Below, piece by piece: positions 40,401-54,400 of a DNA stretch of 64,000 nucleotides (position 1 is its first letter; each line of letters starts with the position of its first letter). Source of the stretch: Mesaphorura yosii (Eukaryota; Arthropoda; Collembola; Poduromorpha; Tullbergiidae). Made by a program: the position numbers and the translations under genes. Below the pieces are notes generated by a model, which saw only the letters and a list, made by a program, of their open reading frames with translations, had not been told where the DNA came from and searched no databases. The stretch lies in NCBI GenBank assembly GCA_009869945.1, contig WIXG01000252.1, positions 52,580-116,579 of the forward strand, given 5' to 3'.

Positions 40401-43400
40401 CCTCCACACCACGTACGCGAGCCCACAGAAGAACGGGAGCGATGGGCAATGATCAATGACAGGCAGAAAAGTCATTCGTCAAACTCGGCGTCGGCCACAA
40501 ATCTAATTTACTCATTTATGACACATCGTAGTACAGTGTAGCTCCCAGGGGAAATTGGTCGATCAGTTGGTGAGTCTCGATTCATCAATTTAGCAACCTA
40601 CTTTGTTCTGTCAATGAATTGACAGAAACGGGTGAAGCCTGCTTGTGGAGAAGCCCAGAGAGAGTCTGGAATTGCATGCATGACTGATTCCGTGATGATT
40701 CTGAGCATGCCTGCTAGAATGAAAGTGATTTATTGAAAAGGTGCACAGAAATAGAAACATTGTCTGGTTGCCGTCACAAATCGCGGCACGGCGGATGACT
40801 GAGCAAATGAGCGCGTGCTGGGTAATGAATTGCGCAAACCGCGAGAGCATTGAGGTGAATTGGCTAATTTCTTCGGCACAACCGACGAACATTGAAGTAT
40901 CTCTAGCCTGAGATGACACGGTCCTGTCTGCGTTACTGCATTTGCTGCAAATGCAAACCAAAATATAATCACTGCGGTCAAAGTCAAGCCAAATCTGTCA
41001 TTCACACCGTTACTGTCTAACTATCTTACTCCATCAGGATTCACATTGGCGATTTCCCATTTCCATCAGTCTTCTTGCTCATGTTTTCTGAAGGGAGGAA
41101 CGACAAGAGTAATGATGTCAGGCAGACGAGGCATGACGTCGAGCAAGAACTCCCACCATCCAAGCTGTGTCTGCACCTAATGACGTCTTGTGCATTGATA
41201 AAGTGAAGTTTAAGTGAGAGTCTGACAGTGGTCGTTGACGGATGAAGAAAAATCAACTTGTCTTGGAACCCGCGGTGTCACTGGATTGCTAATCGAAGCG
41301 AAATACTCACAAAATGATTTGCTCATTTTCAACTTTGCCATTTTCCAGTCAGTCACAGTCAGATGGAAGGAAACGCAATTATGCGTAGCAGATAGTGTTT
41401 TATTCAATGAATAAGATTCCAATCGCATTCTTGTCTCCGCAGCGAAGAATGCTGAGATTAAGTTACACATGCCAAATCAAAAGTGACGCTTATAAGGATT
41501 CCAAGTCAAAATACCGCGAGTCATTCTCCAAGGCAGGCTAATCCCAGCCAAAACAAGATGGACTTGGACTTGAAGAATGTAATGTGGTTGTAATTGTTAA
41601 AATCTGTCATGTTGTTGTACTTATTAGTGTGTGACGTACACGGTAGCCAGCCATGCTCACTGGCTCATACTCGTATGTAGTCAGAGAACATGGTGGCAGC
41701 GCATCAACTGACTGAAGTAAGCACCCAGACTTATAGAAATATTAGAGAGTCATTCCGCTGCTGCAATGCATTGCGTTGGGATGTCATTCTCCAATTCAAT
41801 CTGAATTCCAGGAGTTCCGCCGAGCCGACTTAATAAATACCTATCAAGCAAAAAACGAAAGCGCAGTGCGCGCGACAAGCACCTTTTTGTCTTTATCCCA
41901 AAGTTATTTCTATGATTATGAGTACTCCTTTTAAGGACATGGAATGAAACACGTTTCTCTCTTGCATTGCCGTGATTCGTGATAATGGGCACTGAGAAAG
42001 AGAAAACAGTTTAAAATTAGTTCGTCTTCGTCTTTTGGTCATCGACACAAATTTGGAAAATCAGCAAGCCGTAAATTTTGCCTATTTTGCAGATATGAAT
42101 TTATTAATTAAAATTCCTTTATGGCAATTTGGGATCGTGGAAAAAAACAATAGTGAAGCTTTTACTTTTATCGTGGTGAAGTCGTTTACTGTATTCATAA
42201 ATCTCACATAAACAGAAATTCGCTCAGAGTTATGCTGTTCTCTTTCCTGATGTGCAGGGCGGAGGGATCTTGGCTACATTTACCATCCTGAGTCCCGAGA
42301 TTCTGAGTCAGATCATCTTTTATATCATATCGGCATCGGGATCTTGTTTATTAGTTAGCTGCGCTGCATGGCTACATGAACTGGTGCTTGAAGGTGTCGT
42401 GTGATGTAACAGAACTGCAACTGCAGGCAAAACAAGAATCGAAGGAAAACAATGGAGACCCAGATCATCGATACGTACGCTGCACCGTAAGAAGACGAAG
42501 ACGTGATCTTGGTGCAGCGTGGAGAATGTGCCATATCATTCTACATAATAGGAAAATAGTTACTCACGATCGGACAAAAAACAACAAATTGTTTACATGT
42601 TTCTGGGCTTCCTCTCCCAAATAACACAATTTCCAAGTCCCATGCAAGTACAAGTTAGTTAGGCGCAGCGCGGATTCTGGAGCATTACTTCAATCATTCC
42701 ATTTCCCTTCGCTCTCGCATTGTGAAGTTGAACTTGTGATCCGTGCTCCAGATTTTAATAAAGTGGTCGAGGTAATCTTGGAATCTTGAAACTCAAGCTC
42801 GCAGTCGCACTCACATGGCGCAGGTGAACGTAATTAATTTTATCGAGTGTTAATATCGAAGCAATTAATTAAAATGGGCATTAATATTCTGTATGCGCAG
42901 CCGAACCCTTCCTAATCGGGTTTCGTCTTGAGATACTAGGTTTCTTCTCGCGATCTCGATTAATAACCAACTTTTTTGGACTGCTCACACTTCTTGCATC
43001 TCATCATGAATAATAATTTACTTTTTCTGGTGCACCGCTTCATTTCTCGTCGTCGCGCTGCGCCGTTCGACGGCCGAGTGAGTGCCTGCGTGTTGTGTCT
43101 ACCTGACTGATGATGCGGATGATGCCAAGAATCAACGCGCGTATCCTGCACAATCATCATCCTGCTGCTAAATGTGCATATCATGGACTTTAATCCGGTT
43201 TAATCAAGCCACGTTTCAGGTCGGGCGTCATCGGGAAGATGATGTGATTTAAATTAGTATTAGTTAATCGAAGTAATCACTGATCTGTAGATTCGGGCGA
43301 GCTCCATGAGGCCGAGATCATTTTCACATTCGTACACCATCATTGGGGTAGATACTATCAAACATGTTTACATTACACGAACATTAATCTAGAATATTTA

Positions 43401-45402
43401 TCAGCAGTAGGACTAGGACTTGGCGCTGTTAAAGGTTAAAGAAGTTGACCTTCGAATTTCTAATGAGTAAATTAGCTGCGAGCAAGACGCGCCACAACGC
43501 GACTGCCGATCAGGTATTCCTCAATTTGCTATCATAGCGCTAATGACGAGAGTTTCAGACATCAAAAATAAATTTCTGATAAAATTTCATTGCAAATCCA
43601 TTGAAAATCCTACTCTGAGCCACCCATGCTGAATACCAATGAAATATTTTGCTGTTTTAATTTTCATAATCATCATTTTAAAGCCCTTCTGGTTTCTTGT
43701 GCAAACCCGAAGGAGCAGAAGCAAGAAATGGAATCTGTCCGTCCATCCCTCCGGTCTGTACTTGTACTGCGCGTTTCTTTGTACTTGTGAAATGTGGTTT
43801 TGTGTCATTAGAAGATTGACTGTTGCATTGTGAGCATTGCATCCTTTGTCGAGTTGAGACTAATGGTTCAAGGAGGAAAGAGGAACGAAAACGAGAAAGC
43901 TCATGATTCATGAAAGTCAAAGTGAAAAATGTAAGAAAGGAGTTCACTCATGTTGATAATGATGATGATGACGATGATAATGTTGGAGTGCAGTGCGAAG
44001 GAGAGACTGAGCCAGTCGCACAAGTCATGTACGCAGGCAACGAGGAGAAGATAGGATCAATTAAAAATATGTAATTTATATGGAGAGTTGACAGACGGAA
44101 CGGAATCGGCCGGGCCTTTTGTGTGAGTGCAGCGCGCTGCAGAGAGAAAATTCATTTCAATCCAGAAAACCCCAATCCAATCCTTTTTCATCTCTTTTTA
44201 GTCTCTGCTCGTCTCGTCTCTTCTCTCAATTTCAAGATACTAGGCTCACTTCACTTTTTTGTCCTCCGCTCAAGAGGATTAAGCGACAACGCTGCAAGTC
44301 CGTCATCAAGTCCTCAACACGGCCGGCACGGGCGCACCACCGCCGAATACATATGAATGACGGACGCGGACGTGTAATGCGAATCGAAATGGGAAATATA
44401 TTAAGAGAGAAAGACTGACTGACTGCGTTGCGTACATGGTGCAAGGAAGTCAAATAAAAAGAGAAAGGGAGACGGGCGAAGACGACTTATTTCGGACGCG
44501 AGCGCGAATAAGAGAAAAGCCAAACCACTCGGATTTTTAAGAGACGGATTTGGTCGCTTGGCAGGGCACCATGCATTTATGTATAACGGCTCATGTCGAG
44601 TCGATGTCGAACGACATGAGAACGAGAGCACGAGCGCTAAAACATTTTCAATTGACATTCTAAATACCTAATCCATCTATCCACGTCCGTCCAGGCACGC
44701 CAGGCAGGCATTTAGAGCGGCGCTCGTTGATAAATCTCGAATCAAGCCAACTCGCTGTTGCTTCATGTTCATGATGATGAGATTGATTCCAATTCCAAGT
44801 AGACTGGTTTCGCAATGATTGACTCCGTCCGACTGAAATGAGAGCGGCAGCCTCTGCCACGAGCGAAACTGATAACGGCCTCGTAGTAATTGGATATTTT
44901 CATCTCGTTCGGACTTCTTTTTTTACGTTTACTCGAGTTAGTTTCATCTCAATAGTGCTTTTTAATCATGAACATCCACCACTCACTGTCCACTCTTATT
45001 ATAATTGTATGATGCGTGGTCGCATCTATTCCCAAATCCCCGTGTATGTGTTCGACTCTGCCTGGATTTTGTCAAATTAATTTTTTAATACCAAAAATGT
45101 GTCATATATACATAAAATAATTTGAACAGATTCTAATAAATTATGTAATTTGAAATTGTGGTCCTAACCAAGTCTTTTAAACGCAGTTCTAATTTTAATC
45201 TAATAGAACTCTAGTTCTCTCAATTTTAGTCACAAAATATATGACTTTTACAAATTTCTGCTGCCCACTTTCAGCAATAGTTAGACAATTCATACCAGAA
45301 AGAAATTTAATACTTACTACATTGAGCTTGTTTTCTGGAACTATAATTTGAGCAAGAAATCAAATAAATTCGTATGACATGCACGCATGTATTTTCCAAT
45401 GT
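34407..45402. other. Gene-free interval between Sox and MPDU1
   Basis: No recognisable exon, RNA gene or mobile element was found in these 11 kb. The longest open frame (35774-36172, minus) has no domain features. Minor structure includes two GGCCGGCC octamers at 35611 and 35752 and an 11-bp inverted repeat near 40.2 kb. It probably belongs to the Sox regulatory domain, since the compact genes begin only after it. Confidence 0.5.
40209..40264. repeat. Perfect 11-bp inverted repeat, 34-base loop
   Basis: GGTGCGCTTGC (40209-40219) and GCAAGCGCACC (40254-40264) are exact reverse complements. Pairing does not extend into the loop or flanks, so it does not look like a microRNA precursor. Its role is unknown. 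Confidence 0.45.
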
Positions 45403-45408
45403 TTTAAT
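45403..45408 (-). terminator. Candidate poly(A) signal of MPDU1
   Basis: ATTAAA on the minus strand lies 78 nt past the MPDU1 stop codon, at a normal distance for a short 3'UTR. Other ATTAAA copies lie further on, so the choice is tentative. Confidence 0.35.
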
Positions 45409-45485
45409 ACGCCGGACTACCAAACCGTCATAATTCTAACTCATAATTTAAATGAAATCTTATTTTGACTAAAATTTTGACAGTA

Positions 45486-48400
45486 TTAATTCTTCTTTCC
45501 TTTTGAGGCTTTGCCCTTTGTTGGTGAATTCTTCCCGCTCTTAGCGGCAGCATTTTGTTGTTGCTTTCCTCCAGCTTGCCCGCCCTTTTTCTTGCCCTTG
45601 CCCGTGATTTTGCTGTTCCAGTAGTATAAGACTTGAAATGCAATCACACCATTAGCGAATGATGCAGCCATGTAGGTCGCAATAACGACTGTGTCACCAG
45701 TCTCTTGAATCGAGGTGAAGATGCGGGCAACTGCTCCAAAGAAGAGCAAGAAGATGGTGATGGCTGACAGTTGACCAGTTGATTGATTCCGGTAATTGGT
45801 GACGGCTTGAATCATCTGCAAGTTATGATCAAATATCTAAATTAAACTACGCCCATAAGTGCATCCAAGGAAAGTACCCAGGAGGCTCGTGTGCGCATTT
45901 TAAGCACAATTTTGTAGGTTAACTTCGTTGAAATCACGTTGATTTTACCTTTTTCATTTTCGAAACAGCACAAAAACACAAGAATTGAAACAAGAACCAG
46001 GAAGGAAGATATCATTATGTCCAAAAAACAAAGCAAATGATAAAATGAGGAAGATGCAGGAGGTGCGAAATAGGAAAGAGGTGCGACGCGCGCTAACATT
46101 TGCGCCAGAGAAAGACCCGAGCCTTATATTAATTATTTTCCTTGCTTAAAGTTTAAGTCAGTGCCATTAGTCATTATAATGATGTGGAAGGAGATCAAAA
46201 TCTTTCCTTTCATTTGAGTCCTAAAATCCACGTTTCTAAATTGCTTTTCTGACTTTTGCCAAAAATAAACAGAAATACTGAGTGCAGACAAAGGCAGACA
46301 AGGAGAAAGGAATGCTGGCGATTTTCTGAGAAAATATCCTGCAATTCTGCTCAAATTTCCGGCACAACTTGCACGTTAGTATTCGCTTACTTTCGCAGCG
46401 TTAGAATCCCGTGAACCTGAGCGGTTGCACTGAATGGCATATCGCATATGGTAAATTAGATGAGTTAAATGGACGTCTTGCAGCGTTCAAGGTAACTCTG
46501 AGGAGAGTCCTTTGACTATTTCTCGACGTGAGACAAACTGGCTTGACTGCCTACCCATTCAATTCAAAGGAAATTTCCATATGATCTCTGCCCGCTACCA
46601 TCGTCAAATATTGTGTGTCTCAATGAGGGATATTTCCTTTCTATAAAAATTCTGACTTCTTTTCCACTTAAACTACTTCCCTCCTGTTCTATTCAAATTT
46701 AAATCTTGTGCAGCTAAACTTCAAACTCTCACTTTTATGCTTATACTCTTCTCTGAAATTCATTCTGACGGGTGGTATGCATAAGATTACAACTTAATCT
46801 CAAAATAATGATACGCATCATAAAGTTCCCGGTTCAGTTAGTTGCTTAACCTTCCAAAATAATGCCTCATTGTAAAATTAATTACGCGAAATCTTCAGGA
46901 TGGACGCCGACCAAAGCGTGGATTCGTAGAAAATATGAAATCTCAAGAGTCTCATGGATTTATTTAAAGCCGTTCTCCGACATGAAAAATTGGAAATGGC
47001 AAGGTCTTATCAGCTGCTGACAGGTATTGATGAGGAAGGCCTACTTCCCGTTTTTCCATCAGCACCATTTCAAAAGATGACTAATTATTATACAATAACC
47101 GTGCAGTTGCGTCCCGTTCAACAATAAAAGTTGAAGCAGGGAAATTAAACCATAACCGAAACAAAGCTGATGAAACCTTTAAAGTGTGAGCATCTTTCCT
47201 GTTCTGTTAACACCAGATTAAGATTAAGCACCGCTGCCACCAACGCTGTACGCGAGTTGGATGAACCGTCCCAACTAATCAATTCCATCATCATCTCGCA
47301 CCTCCTTTTATACGTCTTCCGACATCAACGCATTAGCCATTAACTATAGTTTGGTATAATTGGCAATATCTCCTCACAGTTGGATGCAAAAGCGGTAGAG
47401 AGATGCCGATTTGATTTCAAACTTTCTTACAGAATTCTTTTGGCATGTGTGAAGCACTGAACATCGTAGTTCAATTTTGAACTCTTCAGAAGGTAATTGG
47501 ACAAGTACCAAAAAGGAAAGCAAGATTAACGATGGCGCAATTAAACTGAAGTCCTTTGACAAAAGCATTCTCGAGAAGCCTTACCTTGCTGACGACGATG
47601 AGCGGCACATTCGCAGCTTGCATAGACCAGAGAACGTCGATTGGAGTGAGTTCAGAGGTCAGAGCGTACACGACTGCCGAGTAGCCAACCAGAAAGCTCA
47701 GTGCCAAAAGAGCGCTTGAGAAGTTGTAGAGAAGTACGAGTGCAGCGACAATGGCAGTCTGAACTGCCAAAAATGATGCTTCGCCCCACGCACTGAAAAA
47801 GTATAAAGAAAATTCTGTTAAACATTAGGGTTGGAGCTTTTCATGCACCTTTCGTTACGAATTGTCTCAAATACACTTGTTCTGTCTTCTGAATAATTTA
47901 GTGCCTGAAAGTAGTGACTAGCCAACAAACCGATCCAGAACCCTGTATCACTGTATTTGCAGTGCCGTCAAATTCATGGCGCAACAACCGGAAATCAAGT
48001 GTCTCCCTCAAGAAACCACAATCTTGTCTGTAATAAGTTGACAATCTCACAAATTTTCAATGTCCACAGTCCACGCACAACTCAAACTAAGCCCAGGAGC
48101 ATAGCAGGCCGAACTGTTTCATGTTCATCGTAATTATATTTCAATCGTGCATTCCGTTACCTGCAACCTGCACAGGTAGAACCACGAACTATTTCTCGGT
48201 TGGGTTAGTATTAATAATAATTGCTCCAGATTTTCCCATGAAAATCCATCATTTTGGGTGAGACCTGATTCTTCCTCGCAAAAGGAAATGCACTTGTCAC
48301 AATTCTGCTGACTTCATTGCACATCAATAATTCCTCAAAATACTTTCTTCCCCTGACGTTAAAGTAGGACAACCCGACATCCCAAAATGCTGTTTTGCTC

Positions 48401-51400
48401 TCACACCGCTTCGATTCCAATAAGTCGGTGCACTGTGAAATGACGACCTTAAATTTGTTGCACAGCCACAGCGCTATCGCAGCTGCAGGGTAGCTGTCGT
48501 AGCATCTTAAACCCTTGCATTTCTCCATAACACGGACTTCGTATCATTGACAGTGAAGCGATTAGGTCGAACTAGATGATTAGAAGATATGTTCATCTGA
48601 ATTAGTAGCAACAGTCTATTCATCTCTCCATTTGCACATGATATGCAATTCTAACCTGCAACACGCATGCCGAAAGATGAAAGTTGTATCGTATCGTTCG
48701 GACGAATTCAGAGATAATGCACTGCTTTTACTGGTGCGCAGTTATTTACGTATTCCATTTCAAGCACTCACTCACTGTTGCAGTGATGCAGCATAGCGTA
48801 GCGTATCTTGTGGTCGGCACAAATCAATCAGTCTCAAGGTGCGAACTAATCGTACCCCCTCCTGCTCTCAAATGAGAACCGACCCATCACTCTTTCTCAT
48901 CTGATCTCATCGTGCCGTCGAAAAAGGCGAGCGTAGGACATTATTCCCACGTTAAGGATTCATCTATCAAAAACTAATAACACTTTATTAAACAGAAAGT
49001 GTTTGCCGACGAATTGATTATCCACGTAGCCTTCATATCTTACATCTTACAACTCACGTCCCACGTAAGATTAAGATTACGCAATGTTATTAATATTCTT
49101 TAATTTCTCCACCTACGGAACTTTTTACTTACGGTTTAGTATCCAGAAACTAATACCAAAGTTAATTAATAAATAGGGTTTGCATGATACTCATCAAGAG
49201 TGTTAGGTCGTGGTCGGGATGGACTCTCGAGATTGAATCTAAATTAAGAACTTGCTCGACCTTGCCACTAAACTTTATAAATCTTCAAGCCACATTTTAG
49301 CAATTCTACAACTTACATTGAAATTTAATTTATAAATTTTGCCTACAAGCAATCAAACTGTTCTTGACTTTCACAGTCACACCAAGCGAAAACCCCAAAA
49401 CTAATATGTTGACATGCGCCTTGATAATTTACAAGCAGAACAGACATTCAAATGATTTGAAGGCACACAGAAACCAACGACTGCAACATGGATGTGGAAC
49501 TCGAAGTTCAGGCTGAGACAGTCGCGTGAAATTGATAATTTAAAATGCAAGTTGTCCTCAGGTGATTTCGTGAGAAATGAAAACGTGATAGAGTTCAATA
49601 AAATTGCTTCCAGCGCATGAAATACAAGATTAAGTTGTGATTATTCAAAGATCCAAGGCGTAGCTAACGTGATTTGGATGAGAAGATGAGTGCAGCAAAA
49701 TACTATTCACTACGCAGACTACGCACAGAACTCGCAGCTGTGGCGTACTTGCATCTGCATCGTCTTGGATAAAAACTCATCCGTCAAAACTGCAAACAAG
49801 GCCAAGATCAAGACGAGCCTAGACGTGGACTGGGCTATCTTTTCAAAGCAGGCAAATTATACGTCATCGTCATCATCTATTATCGTAATCGTAATCATGA
49901 TGGTTCTACACGATAGCTTCCTTGTTCAATGTGATATAACATCTTCGGAATTTAACACTTGTATATTTTCAGAATATTTAACGCTTGTCGTTTACTCGAA
50001 GAGTGCGAGGAATCGTCCATATTTAATACATAAGGAATGTGACCGAATATCTCGCTTTGTACTCGCATCGTATCGCAATGTGCACTACAGAATTCGATGT
50101 CTGTTCTCCGTGATATTAGCTCACATTACCGATATAAGCATCATTATTACAAAAGAAAAGGGGTGTCAATTTTTCAATCTTGAGAATACTTCATTTTTGC
50201 ATGAAAATAATTCTTTTTTCACGAGATTATTCACTCTGAACATCAGAAATAATTTAGGCTTCGCATGAAATTATTTTTTAAAAACATGATTCAAATCTTC
50301 AAAAATTTAATGATATCTGATTGCCCGAATATTCTTTAGTATGTAAGTGCGGCTTGCTCACCGAGCACTGATATGCAGAAGTTATCACCGGCAGATCATA
50401 TTCAGCCTCAAAAATGAAACACTTGGAGTTGCCTCATTCTAATCCGTTCTTTGTTGATGGACATAATAAAGCATGACTCTCGTACCATCTCTGGTTTCAA
50501 TCTAGCCACTGCTCTTTAAAATATAAGGCGAAACGTCTGACCCCTTCGCATTCTCGTCGCCGTCCGACAGGTTGGAATAAAAATTCAACTCGATTTTGTG
50601 ACAGTTTTTGGGCCGTGGCTTCAGGAGCACGTTATTCCTTAACTACTCCTAATCGACAACCAACAATGATTTGAGAAAAATGTTCAAAAGTTCCGTGAAT
50701 TATCTCATGCAACTTGTGATTATGAAGTTAAAAATATTCCTATGCAAAGTAGAATATTCTTATGCAAGAGTATCCTTATGTAAAAAGGCTATTTCTCATG
50801 CACGGAAAGAATATGTGCCATAAAATTGTTTTTAAGAAAAAAAGAATTATTTTCATGATTGAAAAAATGTTAACCCAAAGAAAAGCACACAATAGAATAT
50901 TTTGTGCCTGAGATTCCTGACATAATTCTTACAGAGCTAAGTTGGCCTGTAATGAATTTAATAACAAGCCATAAGGTTGAAAGGTTTTCACTCTAGAATA
51001 ACTCGAGTTCGACTTGGACAAGCACGAGCAGAAAGGAATGGCAAGTCAATCAGGCATGGAATTTCACCTGAAGATGGACGACAGACAACATCGGATGATA
51101 GCGCTTAATCAAGTAATAAATTCTTCATTTTAATTCAGGGTGAAATGAGCATTCCTCCAGGTCATCAGGATGCCACGCGAATTGAAATGAGTTGCCACAC
51201 ATTTTTCTTCGTTAAATTAAGACACTTTACAGAAAATGCACGTGTCCATGAGAGGATATAAGAACGCGAGACATACCCATTCAGACAGCAGAAATTGTAG
51301 AACGGAGAGGAACGACAAAAGTGAAAAATGAAGTGTCTGATCAATCTGCTGCTGACCAAAATGACATAATAGACAAGTCGAAAAACGCCTTTTCAAATAA

Positions 51401-54400
51401 GCCGACATTAACCCTTCAATCCTGCACATCTATTTACTCATGCATGTGCTGCCGTGTTCTGCGCTGTACCAAGTCCGTACTCTCTCCAATCTCGTCTCCC
51501 AACAAACTCATGTAATCCTCTCACTGATCTTATCTTGCATCTTTCCACATTTCAATCCATTACAATTCCTTTACCTTCAACTATAAAGCCGTAAATTGAA
51601 CTCTACATCAGATAAAATCAGGATTCCACTTTGTCCGTGGGTCTTCCTTAAGAACACCGCATTACTTTAATTGCCCGACTTGTGTATTAGTAAATTCGTA
51701 TTGCTATTAATTAAAATTACAGAATTGAAGGCGAGTATTATTGCTGCATGCTTCCAAGATTCTGGCCAGTCGTCAAAAATTCGAAATTATGCGGCCTCGG
51801 CTTCAACTTGATTTAATTAAAAGAAGCTTTTACAATTCAAAAAGGGATTTCAGAAATCCAAAGCAATTTATCTTTCTCCGCCCGAAACCTCAACCTCACA
51901 CTTCAAGAGAGGCTTCCCAACGCCAACATGAAAGCAGGAGCGCAAGAAAATGAAAGATGAAAGCTCAAAATTGAAAATGGTGCACGGTATGAAGTATGAG
52001 ACAGATCGCACGTAGAATAAAATTAATGATGAAGAGAATTAAGGAGGAATTTAAAAGAAAATGGGTTCAGAATGAACTCTTGTGGGGTATTACATATTTT
52101 ATGAGGTCCATCATATCAGGGCAAGAACCAACTCTCGGTCGGAGCACGGAGCGAAAAGCTCCAATGCTATTTGCCTGCAATCCTACTGCCACTACCTTGC
52201 CAGGTCGAGGATAGCTCGACTCTGTCCTTTACGATGGAAAATGAAACTTCTTGATCCCCAGTACTAGCAACCGTACGTAAGGAGTTGAGAATAATGATTT
52301 TGAAAAGCATTTTCTAGACTGCAGGGAGTCTTCCAAATGACAAATGAGAGCAACAGCAGGTAGCTCTCAGCAGCAGGGGACTTATCGGTGCGGGAAAATT
52401 ACCGCTGACGAAGGCAACCCAAAAGGCAGAAAAAGACCAACGAAGATTCTGCATTCCCATTTAAGACCTAGATCATCAACTTGCAAATACAGCACAGCAA
52501 AGAGGATTGCGGATTGCGCTAACAAACAACGACGGAACACAATTGATGAAAGAAAACGGAGCAATTAAGCAATGATGGTCTCCGCGAAAATGGGAACATC
52601 CTTTGACAATTTGCGAAAATCTTTGGATAGTAATTATTGTCTTCATGCTCCGTTCGTCAGGTTATTTGTGAAACCGCATGATTCTGGGAGTGCAAGCAAT
52701 TGTCCAAAGATAAATTAACAATGCATTAGCAACACAGGCATGCCCATGCAGAGCTGACTTGTCTGCTGGGATGCTCCCCTTTGACTTGGTCCTGGTTTGT
52801 AAACACCACTTGTGAGGTCTTTTTGGGATTTTTACAAGGCAAATTTTTCATTTAACCATAGGAATAGGGAAGTATGGCGTGAATGACGAATGCATAATTA
52901 TGCAACAGTAAGAGAAAAGAAAGAGGTGATTTTCGACTCATTTTATTTGAGCTATCGAGAAACTTCAGATTTTAATACTGGCTTTCATTTTTGCACCAAG
53001 AGTCGAAAAGTAGACGCTTCATGAGTTTCAAGTAATTCCGTTATAATGGTCAATAATTTATCGCGATCCGCAAATAACTCCATTGTAAAAAGTCAAAATT
53101 GATTTACGACTTACGAGCCAATTTTATACCATAATTCTGAAGGCGATTAAATAAATATCGCAGAAATTGCAGGAGGCTCTTAACTTAATTTTTCGATTGC
53201 GGCTTGGTTCAAAACATGTCAGCTAGGCCTCAATAAATTGTACCAATTTCAAAGTAGCGGGCAAACTGCAATCTTCAAATAAATCTTGAGCCACAATGAG
53301 AAGTCTTTTGGATTACCTTCCGGTATTTGGCAATGCCAACCATAGCCATTACTATTACGGCGTCTCGCATTAAAAATTTATAGTTGAGAAAAAGTTTTAG
53401 TAGAGTGTTTTGCTGCTGAGAAATAATTCATTGGACTCTGACAAAGAGTTCAATTAGCTTGACTTTTCAATGAATTGAACGTATAAATTGATGAAGACGA
53501 AGGCCAGCCTCAATGCAATGAATCAAAAAGCATTTGACAGAAAAAGAGAAGCACGCTCTCAAACGCATTTGCTCTCTGCCACTTTTTTTATTACAGCAAA
53601 CGTTATAAAATATTGCTATCCCGAAACAACGGCCACAACAAAGCATGCAATCTTGCGTTTTAGCACTTCGAACTAGCTTTCCCAGAAACACCCCACTGAC
53701 TCCACTCAACTCAAATTTTACAAACATACCTGCAGTCTACTGATTCTGTAATAATAAATTAGAATGAGTGAACGCATTCTTTAACAGATCAACTTATTCA
53801 ACTTGGCAATAATTATGTGCAAATTCACGTTTCTGCGCACTGTAAGCTGTTTTACGATACAAACACTAGCAACCAAATCGATCATTAATCGGCCAGTTAT
53901 GAGTAGGAGTCAAGTTTTGTCCTAACCTTTACGACAATAAAAAAACTAACAAAGTATTGATCTTCTATCTTACAAAACATCAAGCCCAAAACCGTGCTGT
54001 CGCTTTAATAACGCCGTACTACAAATACCACAAAATCTACCAAGACACACAGCACTAAATTCATCGTGTTGTTGCCCCATATGCAGCATGCTATTTGCCC
54101 CAAATCCAATTCTGCCATAGTGCAATAATTAACATCAACCGACAGACGCTACTGCACAAAATCTAGTATAAACTATTTCTTGAATTCATTCAATCAAGAA
54201 GATGCGTGCTCTAATCCTAGTATGGTACTTTCAAACAACCTTCAATTGAAGAAACACGTGTGATTCCTAATTTTCTCATTGTATAATTCACGTTAGCCTG
54301 AGTCAAGAATAAAATAGCTTTCAACGCGTAAATGACGATATGGGGCAAATGCAATTAAATTTACTTAAAATCTTTTACCTGAATGGAAATCCGCTTTGAA

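Noticed and set aside
45842-46097. Alternative MPDU1 first exon with an ATATAAGG box and hydrophobic segment
   Set aside because: The donor after Glu-Lys is phase 1 while MPDU1 exon 5 begins in phase 0, so it cannot join without a frameshift.
38874-48800. Shared 14-mer TGCAGCATAGCGTA near 38.87 kb and 48.79 kb
   Set aside because: Similarity stops right outside the 14-mer, so no dispersed repeat family can be claimed.
49690-50268. 192-codon open frame in MPDU1 intron 3, plus strand
   Set aside because: Begins with GTG rather than ATG and includes runs from simple ATC/GTA-type repeats; no domain. Length is notable but not sufficient.
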